A stretch of 40,597 nucleotides of DNA from CALKCV01 sp964619285 (lineage in GTDB: Bacteria; Cyanobacteriota; Cyanobacteriia; Cyanobacteriales; Microcoleaceae), in the NCBI GenBank assembly GCA_964619285.1, contig CAZUCT010000022.1:1-40597 (forward strand), in the 5' to 3' direction. The translations under genes and the position numbers were made by a program. Position 1 is the first letter of the stretch. Every line of letters begins with the position of its first letter. The notes under the pieces were generated by a model. The model was not told the origin of the DNA and ran no database searches. It saw only the letters and a program-made list of their open reading frames with translations. This document shows, piece by piece, positions 1-7,574 of the stretch.

Positions 1-119
1 AGTAACGACTTTAGTCGTAGTTCGTAGTAACGACTTTAGTCGTAGTTCGTAGTAACGACTTTAGTCGTATTGAAGACTGGGATTACTACGAGCCAATCGC
101 TAAAGCGATTACTACGAAC
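1..119. repeat. TTCGTAGTAA hairpin repeats, tandem then inverted
   Basis: A 25-bp unit (AGTAACGACTTTAGTCGTAG followed by TTCGT) starts at 1, 26 and 51. An inverted relative ends near 119 and has the stem ATCGCTAAAGCGAT. Each unit is a short hairpin with a TTTA/TAAA centre. The array abuts the 3' end of the DALR-domain gene. The same family recurs at 6.1, 17.6, 31.6, 34.0 and 40.5 kb. Confidence 0.9.
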
Positions 120-1049
120 TTATAATTCTGTGGGTGCTTTTACTTTTAACTTTTCTACTAGAAGAAATTGCAATAAATATTTACTAATTAAAATTAAACC
201 AAGTCTGGCTTTTGCTAGTTCTGGGTTTTCGATTTTTACTTCGCCAAAAATGCGACATTGACTGTAAAAATTTTGAAAAGCTTCGCTCAAAGCAGTTGCT
301 ACTTTTTGCCAGTTAATTTCTTTGGGAGTTGCTGTTAGGAAATAAAGGAAATCCCAAGTAGAAAAAATCTGGGAAATTAAGCGACGTTCCGCTGGATGGT
401 TTAAACGCAATTTTCCATCAGTTTCTTGCCAGGAAATAGGGGCAGGAAAAATGGCATCGCTACCAGCCATTCGTAACAGAGAACAACAGCGGGCGTGACT
501 GTATTGAATTTTAAATAAGTCTTCTGTAACTAAAAACGGTAAATCTCCCTCCACTAGCGATAAAGGCAGTTCCTCGCAAAAGTATTGCAACCAAACAGCG
601 ATACCGCTATCGGTTAACTCGAACAGCAACAGTCCCGGTGGGACGACTTTAATTTCTAAATGGGCTGTCAAGAAACCCGGTTTTTTTTCGGTCAAGAAAC
701 CCGGTTTTTTTTCGGTCAAGAAACCCGGTTTTTTTTCGGTCAAGAAACCCGGTTTTTTGAAAAAACCGGGTTTCTGAGAGCTGTCCGCGACCCCTTGATG
801 CCGATAATATTGGGCCAATTTCTCGGCGAGAGCCGTCGGGCCCGACTGCCGGGCCAATGGTCGAGCGATCGCCGATTTATATGTAATTTTAATGTTATCG
901 TTAGTTTTACTTAGAGCAATTGTCTTCAATTTGACTCCTTCATCCGTAGGTTGCAGATGCGGACTAGGTAATTCTGATTCCTTTTGATACGAATCGATCG
1001 CATTTTGCAAAAAATCGCTAATTATATGCTTAAGCGTAATTTTTGTCAA
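120..1049 (-). CDS. DALR anticodon-binding domain protein with in-frame repeat insertion
   Basis: The last 90 or so residues, ending in a Leu-rich stretch with an RLGLILISKYLL-like helix, resemble the DALR anticodon-binding domain at the C-terminus of arginyl-tRNA synthetase. No catalytic core is present, so this is a stand-alone DALR-type protein of unknown role; such proteins occur in cyanobacteria. Residues about 92-127 are made of repeated KPGFLTEK units encoded by four 24-bp copies of the AAACCCGG repeat plus its inverted partner. They keep the frame and so add a low-complexity segment to the middle of the protein. The start ATG at 1049 has no strong Shine-Dalgarno. The divergent neighbour is a Crp-type regulator. 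The family call is moderately sure; the function is not known. Confidence 0.7.
   Translation of the reverse strand: MTKITLKHIISDFLQNAIDSYQKESELPSPHLQPTDEGVKLKTIALSKTNDNIKITYKSAIARPLARQSGPTALAEKLAQYYRHQGVADSSQKPGFFKKPGFLTEKKPGFLTEKKPGFLTEKKPGFLTAHLEIKVVPPGLLLFELTDSGIAVWLQYFCEELPLSLVEGDLPFLVTEDLFKIQYSHARCCSLLRMAGSDAIFPAPISWQETDGKLRLNHPAERRLISQIFSTWDFLYFLTATPKEINWQKVATALSEAFQNFYSQCRIFGEVKIENPELAKARLGLILISKYLLQFLLVEKLKVKAPTEL
667..775. repeat. 24-bp AAACCCGG tandem repeat with terminal palindrome, inside a gene
   Basis: Four 24-bp units start at 667, 691, 715 and 739. Each has the core AAGAAACCCGGTTTTTT. The last copy forms a palindrome with AAAAAACCGGGTTTC (744-774). Because 24 is a multiple of 3, copy number can change without shifting the reading frame of the gene on the minus strand. 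Confidence 0.95.
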
Positions 1050-1180
1050 GGATTTAAACCCTCCCCAGTAAAAATATCTCGATTGGTAGAATTACCGCGT
1101 ATTTTTTGCTACATTGAAAGAAATCGGTAATGGGTTGCTAATTGTTAATTCCCCATTGCCCACTCCCCATTCCCTAAAAT

Positions 1181-1894
1181 ATGGAATCAAATACTACATT
1201 TTCTCATAAAAATAGACCGTTTTTAACTTGGCAACTAATTATAGATTGGGCAGAAGAACACTATCGCAGTCGTATTTTTAGCAAAGACGAACGAGTTCCC
1301 ACCCGTCCCGGACTGCTTTATTTAGTCCAGAAAGGATTTATCCGACTCGCAGGTAATACTTACACGGTTCCCAGTCAGAAAAAATCTAAGTCCAAATTGG
1401 AGGGAAGCGACCCTGAAGAACAAACTTTTTTAGGTTTTGTAGGGCCGGGGCAGCCCTTCGAGTTAGTGGCAACCTCCCCATTTACCCTCCAAGCTTATGC
1501 CTATTCCCAGGAGACCGCAGTCTTATGGATGTACTGGCAAGACCTCGACAACTGGCCCCACTTCCGTCGGGAAGTATTGGATGCCTTTCGCTATCAACAC
1601 CAGCGAAAACTTTTATGGCTGAGTATCCTGGGGCAACGCCGAACTATCGATCGCCTCTATGGTTTTATTAGTTTATTAGCGGAAGAATTTGGCGAACCCT
1701 GCCAGTGGGGGGATAAATTAGAACAGCGGGGCGATCGCCTGCCCTGGCTTTTAACCCACGCTCAAATAGGTACGGCGATCGGGGCGACTCGCGTTACCGT
1801 AACTCGGATGATGGGTCAGTTGCGCCAGCAAGGTTTAATTCAGATATTGGAGGATAATTATATTTGTCTGCCCGTTAAGTTAAAATCTAATTAG
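1181..1894 (+). CDS. Crp/Fnr family transcriptional regulator
   Basis: This 237-residue protein has the Crp/Fnr layout. An N-terminal effector-binding region shows the cupin-type pattern around residues 40-115 (GFIRLAG, GFVGPGQPFEL). A long dimerisation helix follows at about 120-150. A C-terminal winged helix-turn-helix lies at about 185-225, with LTHAQIGTAIGATRVTVTR giving the classic HTH-Crp spacing. The cAMP-binding residues of true CAP are not recognisable, so the ligand is unknown. It is more NtcA-like or SYCRP2-like in size than CAP-like, but a specific orthology cannot be claimed. It is transcribed divergently from the DALR gene, with 131 bp between them that include a short CCCCATT-type repeat. 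An IS4 element lies immediately downstream. Confidence 0.85.
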   Translation: MESNTTFSHKNRPFLTWQLIIDWAEEHYRSRIFSKDERVPTRPGLLYLVQKGFIRLAGNTYTVPSQKKSKSKLEGSDPEEQTFLGFVGPGQPFELVATSPFTLQAYAYSQETAVLWMYWQDLDNWPHFRREVLDAFRYQHQRKLLWLSILGQRRTIDRLYGFISLLAEEFGEPCQWGDKLEQRGDRLPWLLTHAQIGTAIGATRVTVTRMMGQLRQQGLIQILEDNYICLPVKLKSN

Positions 1895-1950
1895 GACTTG
1901 CTGATGTTAACGGTCAACGGTCAATTGTTGATTTCGACTTTACCGTTAAC

Positions 1951-3122
1951 CAGAAGTGTTGAATCTTGTTACAAAACTTAACATTTTAGTTCAAACGAAT
2001 CCTGATGGCCAAGTTTTCATTGATTTTCAATAAGCTTGTCAAACCAACGAACTCCGCTGATATTTTCATTCATAAAAGCCTGAATATAGCGAAGTTTAAA
2101 TAGTAAATTATCATCAAATTCTGGCGCAACTCTTAATAATTTAAGAATTAAGTATGCGATGAGACAAACATAAATTTGAATCCTAATACCGTTGAGGCTT
2201 TTTGTAATTAATTTGTCTAATTTAAGATGCATTTTTAAAAATTTCCACAGCAGTTCGATTGGCCATCGCAATCTGTACATATCAGCAATTTCTTCATGGC
2301 TTAGACCTCCAGATTCAGGAAAATTAAGATTAGTGACTAATCGATATTCGTCCTGAGTTTTTCCATCGCAAAAATACACAACTCTTGCTTCTACTGCATT
2401 TTCTTTTTTCCCAATTTTAAAATTTCCGTTTTCCAGCATTTCTAAGTTAAAATTGTTTTTGATTCTCATCAAAAAAAAGCGGTTTGGGAATTTTAATAAT
2501 TTTTTAATTCTTTCACAACTGGAAAATCCTCTATCCATTATTCCCACAGAGTTATAAGGAATGGCATTTCTTGTTTCATGGCCGTATTTACTGTGATGTC
2601 CCGAACCAAAATTAATTTTTACTCCTTCAATTGAGCCACTACTTAAATCTTGTCCAGCAAACAATTTTACTTGAGAATAACCAAGGTTATGAAACAATTT
2701 ACTTGTTAGAGTAATTGAAGTAGAATCTAAGGGGAAAAATCCTAACTCATGACGTGATATCTGGCTGTTTACTTCTTTTCTTAATCGATTAAATAAATCG
2801 ACAAAAACTGGGTTATCTCTAGTTTTACTAGCCTTAGAAAAAGTAGAAATATCCAGTTCAATTCCGCCAATTTTTAAGCGTTTAAATAAATCCCTCATGC
2901 TGTTTAAGCTTTGGTCTAAAACAAAACCTAACCAACAGGATACAAATTTTCGAGTAGACAAAACTGGATAATCATTTTTAGGAAGATGTGCCCAATATTT
3001 TCTAACAATTCTGCCTGGGTTGGATTTCATAGCTTTCTAACAGTAATGATTTTTTTGACCCCGGAATTATAGCAAATTTTGGACGATTTTTCAACAACTT
3101 TTCTTAACATTCAACACTTCTG
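1951..3122 (-). mobile_element. Complete IS4-family insertion sequence with 9-bp target duplication
   Basis: The element is 1172 bp long. Its ends are inverted repeats: CAGAAGTGTTGAAT at 1951 and the complement ending at 3122. Imperfect matching (TT..AAAAnTT) continues further inward. It is flanked by a perfect direct repeat ACCGTTAAC (1942-1950 and 3123-3131), the size expected for IS4-family insertion. Removing the element rejoins a sequence of the form ACCGTTAACAATTAAC, i.e. a heptamer-like repeat was the target. Confidence 0.93.
2017..3030 (-). CDS. IS4 family transposase
   Basis: This is a DDE transposase of 337 residues. Catalytic acidic residues are visible at D102 (FPLDSTS), D166 (GIMDRGF) and E259. 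The IS4 signature Y-x2-R-x3-E-x6-K is exact: Y252, R255, E259, K266. The reading frame is intact from ATG to stop and sits centrally within the inverted repeats, leaving 66 bp and 92 bp of terminal sequence. The length is at the short end for the family but nothing is obviously missing, so the element could be active. Composition is more AT-rich than the neighbouring host genes, consistent with mobility. Confidence 0.95.
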   Translation of the reverse strand: MKSNPGRIVRKYWAHLPKNDYPVLSTRKFVSCWLGFVLDQSLNSMRDLFKRLKIGGIELDISTFSKASKTRDNPVFVDLFNRLRKEVNSQISRHELGFFPLDSTSITLTSKLFHNLGYSQVKLFAGQDLSSGSIEGVKINFGSGHHSKYGHETRNAIPYNSVGIMDRGFSSCERIKKLLKFPNRFFLMRIKNNFNLEMLENGNFKIGKKENAVEARVVYFCDGKTQDEYRLVTNLNFPESGGLSHEEIADMYRLRWPIELLWKFLKMHLKLDKLITKSLNGIRIQIYVCLIAYLILKLLRVAPEFDDNLLFKLRYIQAFMNENISGVRWFDKLIENQ

Positions 3123-3185
3123 ACCGTTAACAATTAACAATTGACAAAAAGCTTGGTAAATCTTATGTTAAATTAGAGGATAAAT

Positions 3186-3461
3186 ATGGAAAATTTACAA
3201 CTAGACTCGGAGCTGCAAATTAATTCCTTAACAGTTGCCGAGTTGGAGAAGTTTATTGTCAAAATAGTTCGACAAGTTATCAAACAAGAAATAGGTAATC
3301 TCAGAGGAGAAGCTTTACAAGCAGCAAAAGCTCCTCCTCAAGAATTTTTAGATACCTTTGGCAGTTGGCAAGACAGTCGCACTGCCGAGGAAATTATTGA
3401 GGATATTTATGCCAGTCGTAACTTGAAAAAATCCCTTGACAATCTCAATAAAATTGGATAA
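3186..3461 (+). CDS. Putative antitoxin-like small protein
   Basis: This is a 91-residue acidic protein. Its second half (FGSWQDSRTAEEIIEDIYASR) is the kind of C-terminal segment seen in cyanobacterial antitoxins that precede PIN-domain (VapC) toxins. The N-terminal part is predicted to be helical, with a repeated charged pattern. An AGAGGA ribosome site lies 8 nt before the ATG. No PIN toxin follows; instead a second, different antitoxin-toxin pair begins 58 bp later. It may be an orphan or a solitary antitoxin that has lost its partner. The family call is from pattern memory and moderately sure. Confidence 0.65.
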   Translation: MENLQLDSELQINSLTVAELEKFIVKIVRQVIKQEIGNLRGEALQAAKAPPQEFLDTFGSWQDSRTAEEIIEDIYASRNLKKSLDNLNKIG

Positions 3462-3519
3462 AATCGAGCAATAACATTTAAGTTCTCAGTCGCAATAAGC
3501 GCATATAGGAGACCAATTT

Positions 3520-3744
3520 ATGAATCTTACAGAAACTCTCAATGAGATTACAAGCCTAAGCGTTGAAGAACGAATTCGGATTGTTCAGGTAATTTGGGAT
3601 AGTATTGCAGCAGAGCAGGTTTATCCCGATTTGACGGAAGCTCAACAGCAAGAACTCGATCGCCGAATTGCCGATTACGAAGTTAATCCCAATAATGTTT
3701 TGACTTGGGAAGAGATAAAGACATCGCTTAAGGAGAAACAATAA
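3520..3744 (+). CDS. Addiction module antitoxin (TIGR02574-type)
   Basis: This 74-residue protein has the typical form of the addiction module protein family: an N-terminal LSVEERIRIVQVIWDSI helix, then a D-rich linker, a LDRRIADYEVNPNN segment and a C-terminal W-E-I motif. It should bind and neutralise the ParE/RelE toxin whose start codon lies 5 bp after its stop, and probably autoregulates the operon (family knowledge). A weak AGGAGA site lies about 9 nt upstream of the ATG. Confidence 0.9.
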   Translation: MNLTETLNEITSLSVEERIRIVQVIWDSIAAEQVYPDLTEAQQQELDRRIADYEVNPNNVLTWEEIKTSLKEKQ

Positions 3745-3749
3745 GTTAT

Positions 3750-4037
3750 ATGTTAATATTTCGACCGGAAGTTCGAGAAGAGTTAGACGATGCGTATAGC
3801 TGGTATGAAGGACAGCAATCTGGTGTTGGTGATGATTTTTTAATCTGCGTTGATGAGACTCTGGCTAGAATTCTTCAGGTGCCAGAGTCATATCCAGTTA
3901 TCTATCGAGATGTTAGGCGAGCTGTAGTACGACGTTTTCCATACGCTGTTTATTATCGAATTGTATCGGAGGGAACCCTCGTAATTGCAATTTTTCACGG
4001 TCGCAGAGATCCCAAAGCTTGGCAAAAACGAACCTAA
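3750..4037 (+). CDS. RelE/ParE family toxin
   Basis: This 95-residue protein has the RelE/ParE architecture: an N-terminal E-(E)-L-D-x-A-x-x-WYE helix, then strands containing YPVIYRDVRRAVVRRFPYAVYY and a final strand IAIFHGRRDPKAWQKR. It pairs with the antitoxin directly upstream (5-bp gap). ParE members poison gyrase and RelE members cut ribosome-bound mRNA; the sequence alone does not decide which. The frame is intact, so the pair may be functional. Confidence 0.92.
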   Translation: MLIFRPEVREELDDAYSWYEGQQSGVGDDFLICVDETLARILQVPESYPVIYRDVRRAVVRRFPYAVYYRIVSEGTLVIAIFHGRRDPKAWQKRT

Positions 4038-4107
4038 AACTCGATAAGCTAGTAGTCTGGTAGTGCGACCGCGCAACAAATAGAACAGGCATTCCGCTCC
4101 GTTTTAC

Positions 4108-4229
4108 TATACTCAACACGGGAAGGAATGAAGCGTATCATGACGAGTGACGAGTGACTCACACTCATACTCAAAAAGAGGATTTTTCTGAAAAGAAGAA
4201 AAACGCATTTTCTGCCCGTGCCGAGTATA
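4108..4229. repeat. Long-range inverted repeat upstream of mtnW
   Basis: TATACTCAACACGGG (4108-4122) pairs with CCCGTGCCGAGTATA (4215-4229); 13 of 15 positions complement. About 92 bp lie between the arms, including a TGACGAG tandem duplication near 4141. This could be a small non-autonomous mobile element or a leader structure for the mtn genes; the sequence does not decide. A partial TAGAACAGGCAT repeat precedes it at 4081. Confidence 0.6.
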
Positions 4230-4258
4230 ACAACTGACAACTAACCACTAATAAAACC

Positions 4259-5365
4259 ATGACTATCGAAGTAGATTACCGTTTTCCCGCAGGAACAGAT
4301 GCCCAACGTCAAGCGCAAATTATCGCCGTGGGGCAAACCGCAGGCACTTGGGATGCCCGTTTCGGTCATCGCGAGGAATTTCTCAAAGCTCATCTGGGGG
4401 AAGTTGTCAAGGGGGTGGTCAACCCCGACGGCACTAGCGAGGCAACTATCGCTTTCCCAGAAGCAAACGTGGAAGGGGATATCCCCTCCCTCCTCACGAT
4501 GATTTTTGGCAAGTATTCGATGGCGGGGGCCGCTAAAGTAGTAGCGGTTCGCCTCCCAGAAGGCTACGGTTTGCGTCCCAAATTTGGCATTAAAGGCATT
4601 CGGGAGTTGGTGGGCGCAAGCGATCGCCCTTTAATTATGGCTATTTTTAAACCGGCCCTGGGACTCTCTGCCAGCGACCATGCCGCTATTTTAAAGGATG
4701 TCGCTTATGCCGGTTTGGATTTGATTAAAGATGACGAGATTATGGGTAATGTAGAAGAAACTCCTACTCTATCTCGCCTCTACGCTTGTCGCGAGGTTAT
4801 CGATGAAGTGAAACAAAAAACCGGTCGCACGGTTTTATATGCAGTTAATGTTACTGCCAGCGTGGGTCGGAGTTCTAATTTAGTAGAAGCAGCGCGACTA
4901 TTAGTGCGCGGCGGTGCCAACGCCCTGTTGGTAAACGTTCTATCTTACGGCTATTCCGCTTTGGAGGCGATCGCTGCCGACCCGGAAATAAACGTGCCGA
5001 TTTTCGCCCACCCCGCCCTGGCAGGGGCGATGTGCGGTTCCCCCGAATATGGTTTGAGTTATTCGGTAGTTTTGGGAACTTTGATGGCTCGTGCCGGTGC
5101 CGATGGCGTACTTTACCCCGCCCACTACGGCAGTTTGCCTTTCGACCCGAAAGAGGAAGCTAAGATTTGCGATTTGTTGCGATCGCGCGATGTCTTCCCC
5201 GTTCCCTCTGCCGGCATCAAACCGCAAATCGTCCCCCAAGTCCTCGCCGACTGCGGTGCCGACGTCATCCTTAACGCCGGTACCGGCATCATGGACCATC
5301 CAGACGGACGCGCCGCCGGCGTTAAAGCCTTCTTCGACGCTTTGGTAACTTGCGGTTTTAAGTAA
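4259..5365 (+). CDS. mtnW: 2,3-diketo-5-methylthiopentyl-1-phosphate enolase (RuBisCO-like protein)
   Basis: This 368-residue type IV RuBisCO-like protein belongs to the MtnW/YkrW group. The large-subunit barrel is recognisable: KPALGLS at about 131, and the LIKDDE motif with K157 (the carbamylated lysine of the family), D159 and E160 as metal ligands. The HPALAG and GTGIMDHPDG loops are also present. In methionine salvage MtnW enolises diketomethylthiopentyl phosphate; it does not fix CO2. The next two genes encode MtnX and MtnB, which act after and before it respectively, supporting the assignment. The start ATG follows a 220-bp leader without obvious Shine-Dalgarno. Confidence 0.93.
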   Translation: MTIEVDYRFPAGTDAQRQAQIIAVGQTAGTWDARFGHREEFLKAHLGEVVKGVVNPDGTSEATIAFPEANVEGDIPSLLTMIFGKYSMAGAAKVVAVRLPEGYGLRPKFGIKGIRELVGASDRPLIMAIFKPALGLSASDHAAILKDVAYAGLDLIKDDEIMGNVEETPTLSRLYACREVIDEVKQKTGRTVLYAVNVTASVGRSSNLVEAARLLVRGGANALLVNVLSYGYSALEAIAADPEINVPIFAHPALAGAMCGSPEYGLSYSVVLGTLMARAGADGVLYPAHYGSLPFDPKEEAKICDLLRSRDVFPVPSAGIKPQIVPQVLADCGADVILNAGTGIMDHPDGRAAGVKAFFDALVTCGFK

Positions 5366-5368
5366 ATG

Positions 5369-5389
5369 GAACGGGCAGGATGCCTGTTC
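5369..5389. repeat. GAACAGGCA hairpin repeat (copy 1)
   Basis: GAACGGGCAGGATGCCTGTTC, extended by TACGG, is a short hairpin just after the mtnW stop. The reverse complement matches the element at 40001-40026 over 26 bp with three differences, so it belongs to a dispersed family. It could act as a weak mRNA 3' end or processing site; there is no T-tract. Confidence 0.75.
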
Positions 5390-5410
5390 TACGGAATGGG
5401 GAATTAAAAA

Positions 5411-5442
5411 CCCCATTCCCCATTCCCCATTCCCCATTCCCC
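5411..5442. repeat. CCCCATT heptamer tandem repeat (STRR type)
   Basis: Four perfect CCCCATT units plus CCCC lie 8 bp upstream of the mtnX start. CCCCART-type heptamers are a known class of cyanobacterial short tandem repeats. Imperfect copies lie near 1152-1173. Confidence 0.95.
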
Positions 5443-5450
5443 AAGATGAT

Positions 5451-6086
5451 ATGAAACGAGTAATATTTTGCGATTTTGACGGCACGATCGCTGCCGAGGA
5501 AACTTTCGTCGCCATGCTGAAAGAGTTCGCCCCGGCAGTATCGGCCCGGGTGATGCCGGAACTGTATAGCCTGCGGATGACTCTCCGAGAAGGGGTTCGA
5601 GAGATGTTAGAATCTATCCCCGCCAGACGTTACGAGGAAATTATAGAGTTTTCTCGCACTAAAAAGATGCGATCGGGTTTGGTGGAACTGTTGGATTTTC
5701 TCGATGCCGAAGGAGTGCCCTTTGTGGTGGTCTCTGGGGGCGTGAGGATCATGGTGGAAACGGTTCTGGGAGATTTAACCGACCGAGTGGCGGGCATTTA
5801 TGCGGTGGATGTCGATACTGGGGGCGAGTTTTTGCGAGTGCGTTCGGATTTTGAGGGCGAGACGGAGTTGGTGGCAAAGGTGGAGGTGATGAATTTGTAC
5901 CCTGCCGATGAGAAAGTGGCGATCGGGGATTCGGTTACGGATCTGAATATGGCGATGGAGGCATCTTTGGTATTTGCCCGCGATCGCCTCTCTAAATATT
6001 TAGACGATCGCCACAAGTCTTATCTCCCCTGGAACGATTTTTTGGAGGTTCGCCAGCATTTAATGGAACTGTGGAAAAGTTCGTAG
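5451..6086 (+). CDS. mtnX: 2-hydroxy-3-keto-5-methylthiopentenyl-1-phosphate phosphatase
   Basis: This is a 211-residue HAD-superfamily phosphatase. Motif I is FCDFDGTI (D8, D10). Motif II is VVVSGG near residue 100. The acidic motif IV is GDSVTDLNMA near 160. It dephosphorylates the product of MtnW to give the acireductone precursor. The cap region is of the small type seen in MtnX/SerB-like enzymes. SerB-like phosphoserine phosphatase is the main alternative, but the position 85 bp after mtnW and before mtnB makes MtnX much more likely. The intergenic space is filled with heptamer and hairpin repeats, so co-transcription is probable but not proven. Confidence 0.92.
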   Translation: MKRVIFCDFDGTIAAEETFVAMLKEFAPAVSARVMPELYSLRMTLREGVREMLESIPARRYEEIIEFSRTKKMRSGLVELLDFLDAEGVPFVVVSGGVRIMVETVLGDLTDRVAGIYAVDVDTGGEFLRVRSDFEGETELVAKVEVMNLYPADEKVAIGDSVTDLNMAMEASLVFARDRLSKYLDDRHKSYLPWNDFLEVRQHLMELWKSS

Positions 6087-6421
6087 TAAGCACTTTAGTG
6101 CTAAAAAATGTCGTGTTTTACGACTAAAGTCGTTACTACGAACGAGCTTGTGCTAAAAAATGCCGCGTTTTACGACTAAAGTCGTTACTACGAACGAGCT
6201 TGTGCTAAAAAATGCCGTGTTNNNNNNNNNNNNNNNNNNNNNNNNNNNNNNNNNNNNNNNNNNNNNNNNNNNNNNNNNNNNNNNNNNNNNNNNNNNNNNN
6301 NNNNNNNNNNNNNNNNNNNNNATGCCGTGTTTTACGACTAAAGTCGTTACTACGAACGAGCTTGTGCTAAAAAATGCCGTGTTTTACGACTAAAGTCGTT
6401 ACTACGAACGAGCTTGTGGTA
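6084..6421. repeat. 52-bp tandem repeat array between mtnX and mtnB
   Basis: The 52-bp unit contains GTGCTAAAAAATG, the hairpin ACGACTAAAGTCGT and TACTACGAACGAGCTT. Units start at 6098, 6150 and 6202, and resume after the gap at 6364 and 6416. Each unit combines two arms of the TTCGTAGTAA family (a CACTTTAGTG type at the first unit and CGACTAAAGTCG in the others). The true copy number is unknown because the array contains the assembly gap. Confidence 0.9.
6222..6321. other. Assembly gap (100 N)
   Basis: Exactly 100 N characters lie inside the 52-bp array. This is the usual placeholder for a gap of unknown length, so the distance between mtnX and mtnB is not reliable. Confidence 0.97.
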
Positions 6422-6465
6422 AAATAAAAAGCTGTTCGCAAAGTCTATCAACTACCCGTTCACAA

Positions 6466-7089
6466 ATGACCGATCCTCGCCAAACATTAATTGAAGCAGC
6501 ATCCCACTTTTATCAAAAAGGTTGGATGGTAGGCACCGCCGGCAATCTTTCTTTGCGTTTGCCCGACGGTAGCTTTTGGATAACTGCCAGCGGTCGTCCT
6601 AAAGGGCGTTTAACTCCCTGGGATTTTATCCGCATGGATCTAGAAGGTAACATTTTAGAAAAGCACAATGCCGATGTTCGCCCCTCGGCGGAAACTAGCA
6701 TTCATCAGGCAACTTACCAATGTTTCCCAGAAGCGCAAGCTTGCTATCACATTCATTCTATCGAGGCGAATTTAGTCTCGACTTTTGCAGGGGGGGATGG
6801 GTTATCTTTGCCGCCTATTGAAATGCTCAAAGGTTTGGGCGTTTGGGAGGAAAATCCTCGGGTGGAGATGCCCGTTTTTGCCAATCATTTAGAGGTGGCG
6901 AAAATAGCTCGGGAAATGCGCGATCGCTTTCAAAATACCCCTCCACAAATACCCGCTTTATTAATTCGGGACCACGGCATTACAGTCTGGGGAAAAACCG
7001 CAGAAGATGCCTATCATTATGTGGAATTAGTGGAGTACATTTTTCGGTATATGGTGGCAGCCCGTCAAGCGGGTATGCTAGTAGCTTAA
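6466..7089 (+). CDS. mtnB: Methylthioribulose-1-phosphate dehydratase
   Basis: This 207-residue protein has the class II aldolase/adducin fold. The zinc site is visible as HIH (H95, H97) with a further histidine in RDHGITVWG near 169. The phosphate-binding segments GTAGNLS (about 23-29) and TASGRPKG (about 40-47) match the family. It dehydrates methylthioribulose-1-phosphate to the substrate of MtnW. Fuculose aldolases share the fold, but the mtnW-mtnX context favours MtnB. The gene order W-X-B on one strand suggests a methionine-salvage unit. The remaining salvage genes (mtnA, mtnK or mtnP, mtnD) are not in the window. Confidence 0.92.
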   Translation: MTDPRQTLIEAASHFYQKGWMVGTAGNLSLRLPDGSFWITASGRPKGRLTPWDFIRMDLEGNILEKHNADVRPSAETSIHQATYQCFPEAQACYHIHSIEANLVSTFAGGDGLSLPPIEMLKGLGVWEENPRVEMPVFANHLEVAKIAREMRDRFQNTPPQIPALLIRDHGITVWGKTAEDAYHYVELVEYIFRYMVAARQAGMLVA

Positions 7090-7119
7090 TGCCAGTAAAA
7101 AACACCCCGAAACTATTAT

Positions 7120-7149
7120 AAACCCGGTTGAAGATAATCAACCGGGTTT
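7120..7149. terminator. Perfect 12-bp stem-loop after mtnB (repeat-derived, weak terminator)
   Basis: AAACCCGGTTGA, a 6-nt loop, then TCAACCGGGTTT form a perfect 12-bp stem between mtnB and the convergent DUF4258 gene. It is a member of the AAACCCGG repeat family with an inserted symmetric GA/TC. No T-run follows on the plus strand, so termination would be weak or the hairpin protects the 3' end. Confidence 0.55.
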
Positions 7150-7220
7150 CTTGAAAAAAAGTAGCTATTGTCATCAATTAGAAAGAAAGAGTTTACGAGA
7201 ACTAAACTTAGGAAATGGGG

Positions 7221-7574
7221 TTATCTATGAACCCGGCGTTTAGTTTTTTCATGCCAATAAGCAGTCATCACTTTCGGATTTGGCGGGCCGTCCAGACAGA
7301 CAACTCGCAGCCCTCGGAGGGCATCTATGAACCGCTTATAAGGGGTATTTTTTAACCTCCTGTCGGTAATGGTAAAGGTCAGGGCCCCGTGGCTGAATTG
7401 CCTTTTTCCATAGATAAGGGCAACTTCAATCATGGGGTTAGTAATGGCTCTTTGTTGTTGGCGACGTTCGAGATGATTGGCATCTTTTGGGTTGTGTACT
7501 GTGGTAATAGAGCCTAGTTTAGTAAGATTCAGATCTCCTTCCATAACTAGGCGGAGTTCTTGAGTCATGTGCAT
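7221..7574 (-). CDS. DUF4258-type protein
   Basis: This 117-residue protein contains HLERRQQQRAITNPMIEVAL near the middle, the H-x-x-R-x-x-x-R-x-I pattern of DUF4258. It also has conserved later strands (VVCLDGPPNPKVMTAYW). DUF4258 proteins are small, RelE-like in predicted fold, and often found in toxin-antitoxin or mobile contexts (family knowledge). No antitoxin partner is visible next to it. The start ATG is at 7574; a second ATG two codons in (MHM) is equally possible. Confidence 0.75.
   Translation of the reverse strand: MHMTQELRLVMEGDLNLTKLGSITTVHNPKDANHLERRQQQRAITNPMIEVALIYGKRQFSHGALTFTITDRRLKNTPYKRFIDALRGLRVVCLDGPPNPKVMTAYWHEKTKRRVHR

Noticed and set aside
660..914. Plus-strand frame with repeated QETRFFFG units
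   Set aside because: It is the reverse reading of the AAACCCGG repeats inside the DALR gene and has no protein-like remainder.
4940..5515. Minus-strand frame of 191 codons opposite mtnW/mtnX
   Set aside because: Antisense shadow of two well-supported genes, including heptamer repeats.
7120..7149. Strong intrinsic terminator for mtnB
   Set aside because: The stem is perfect but no T-run follows on either strand, so I only call it a weak terminator or repeat hairpin.
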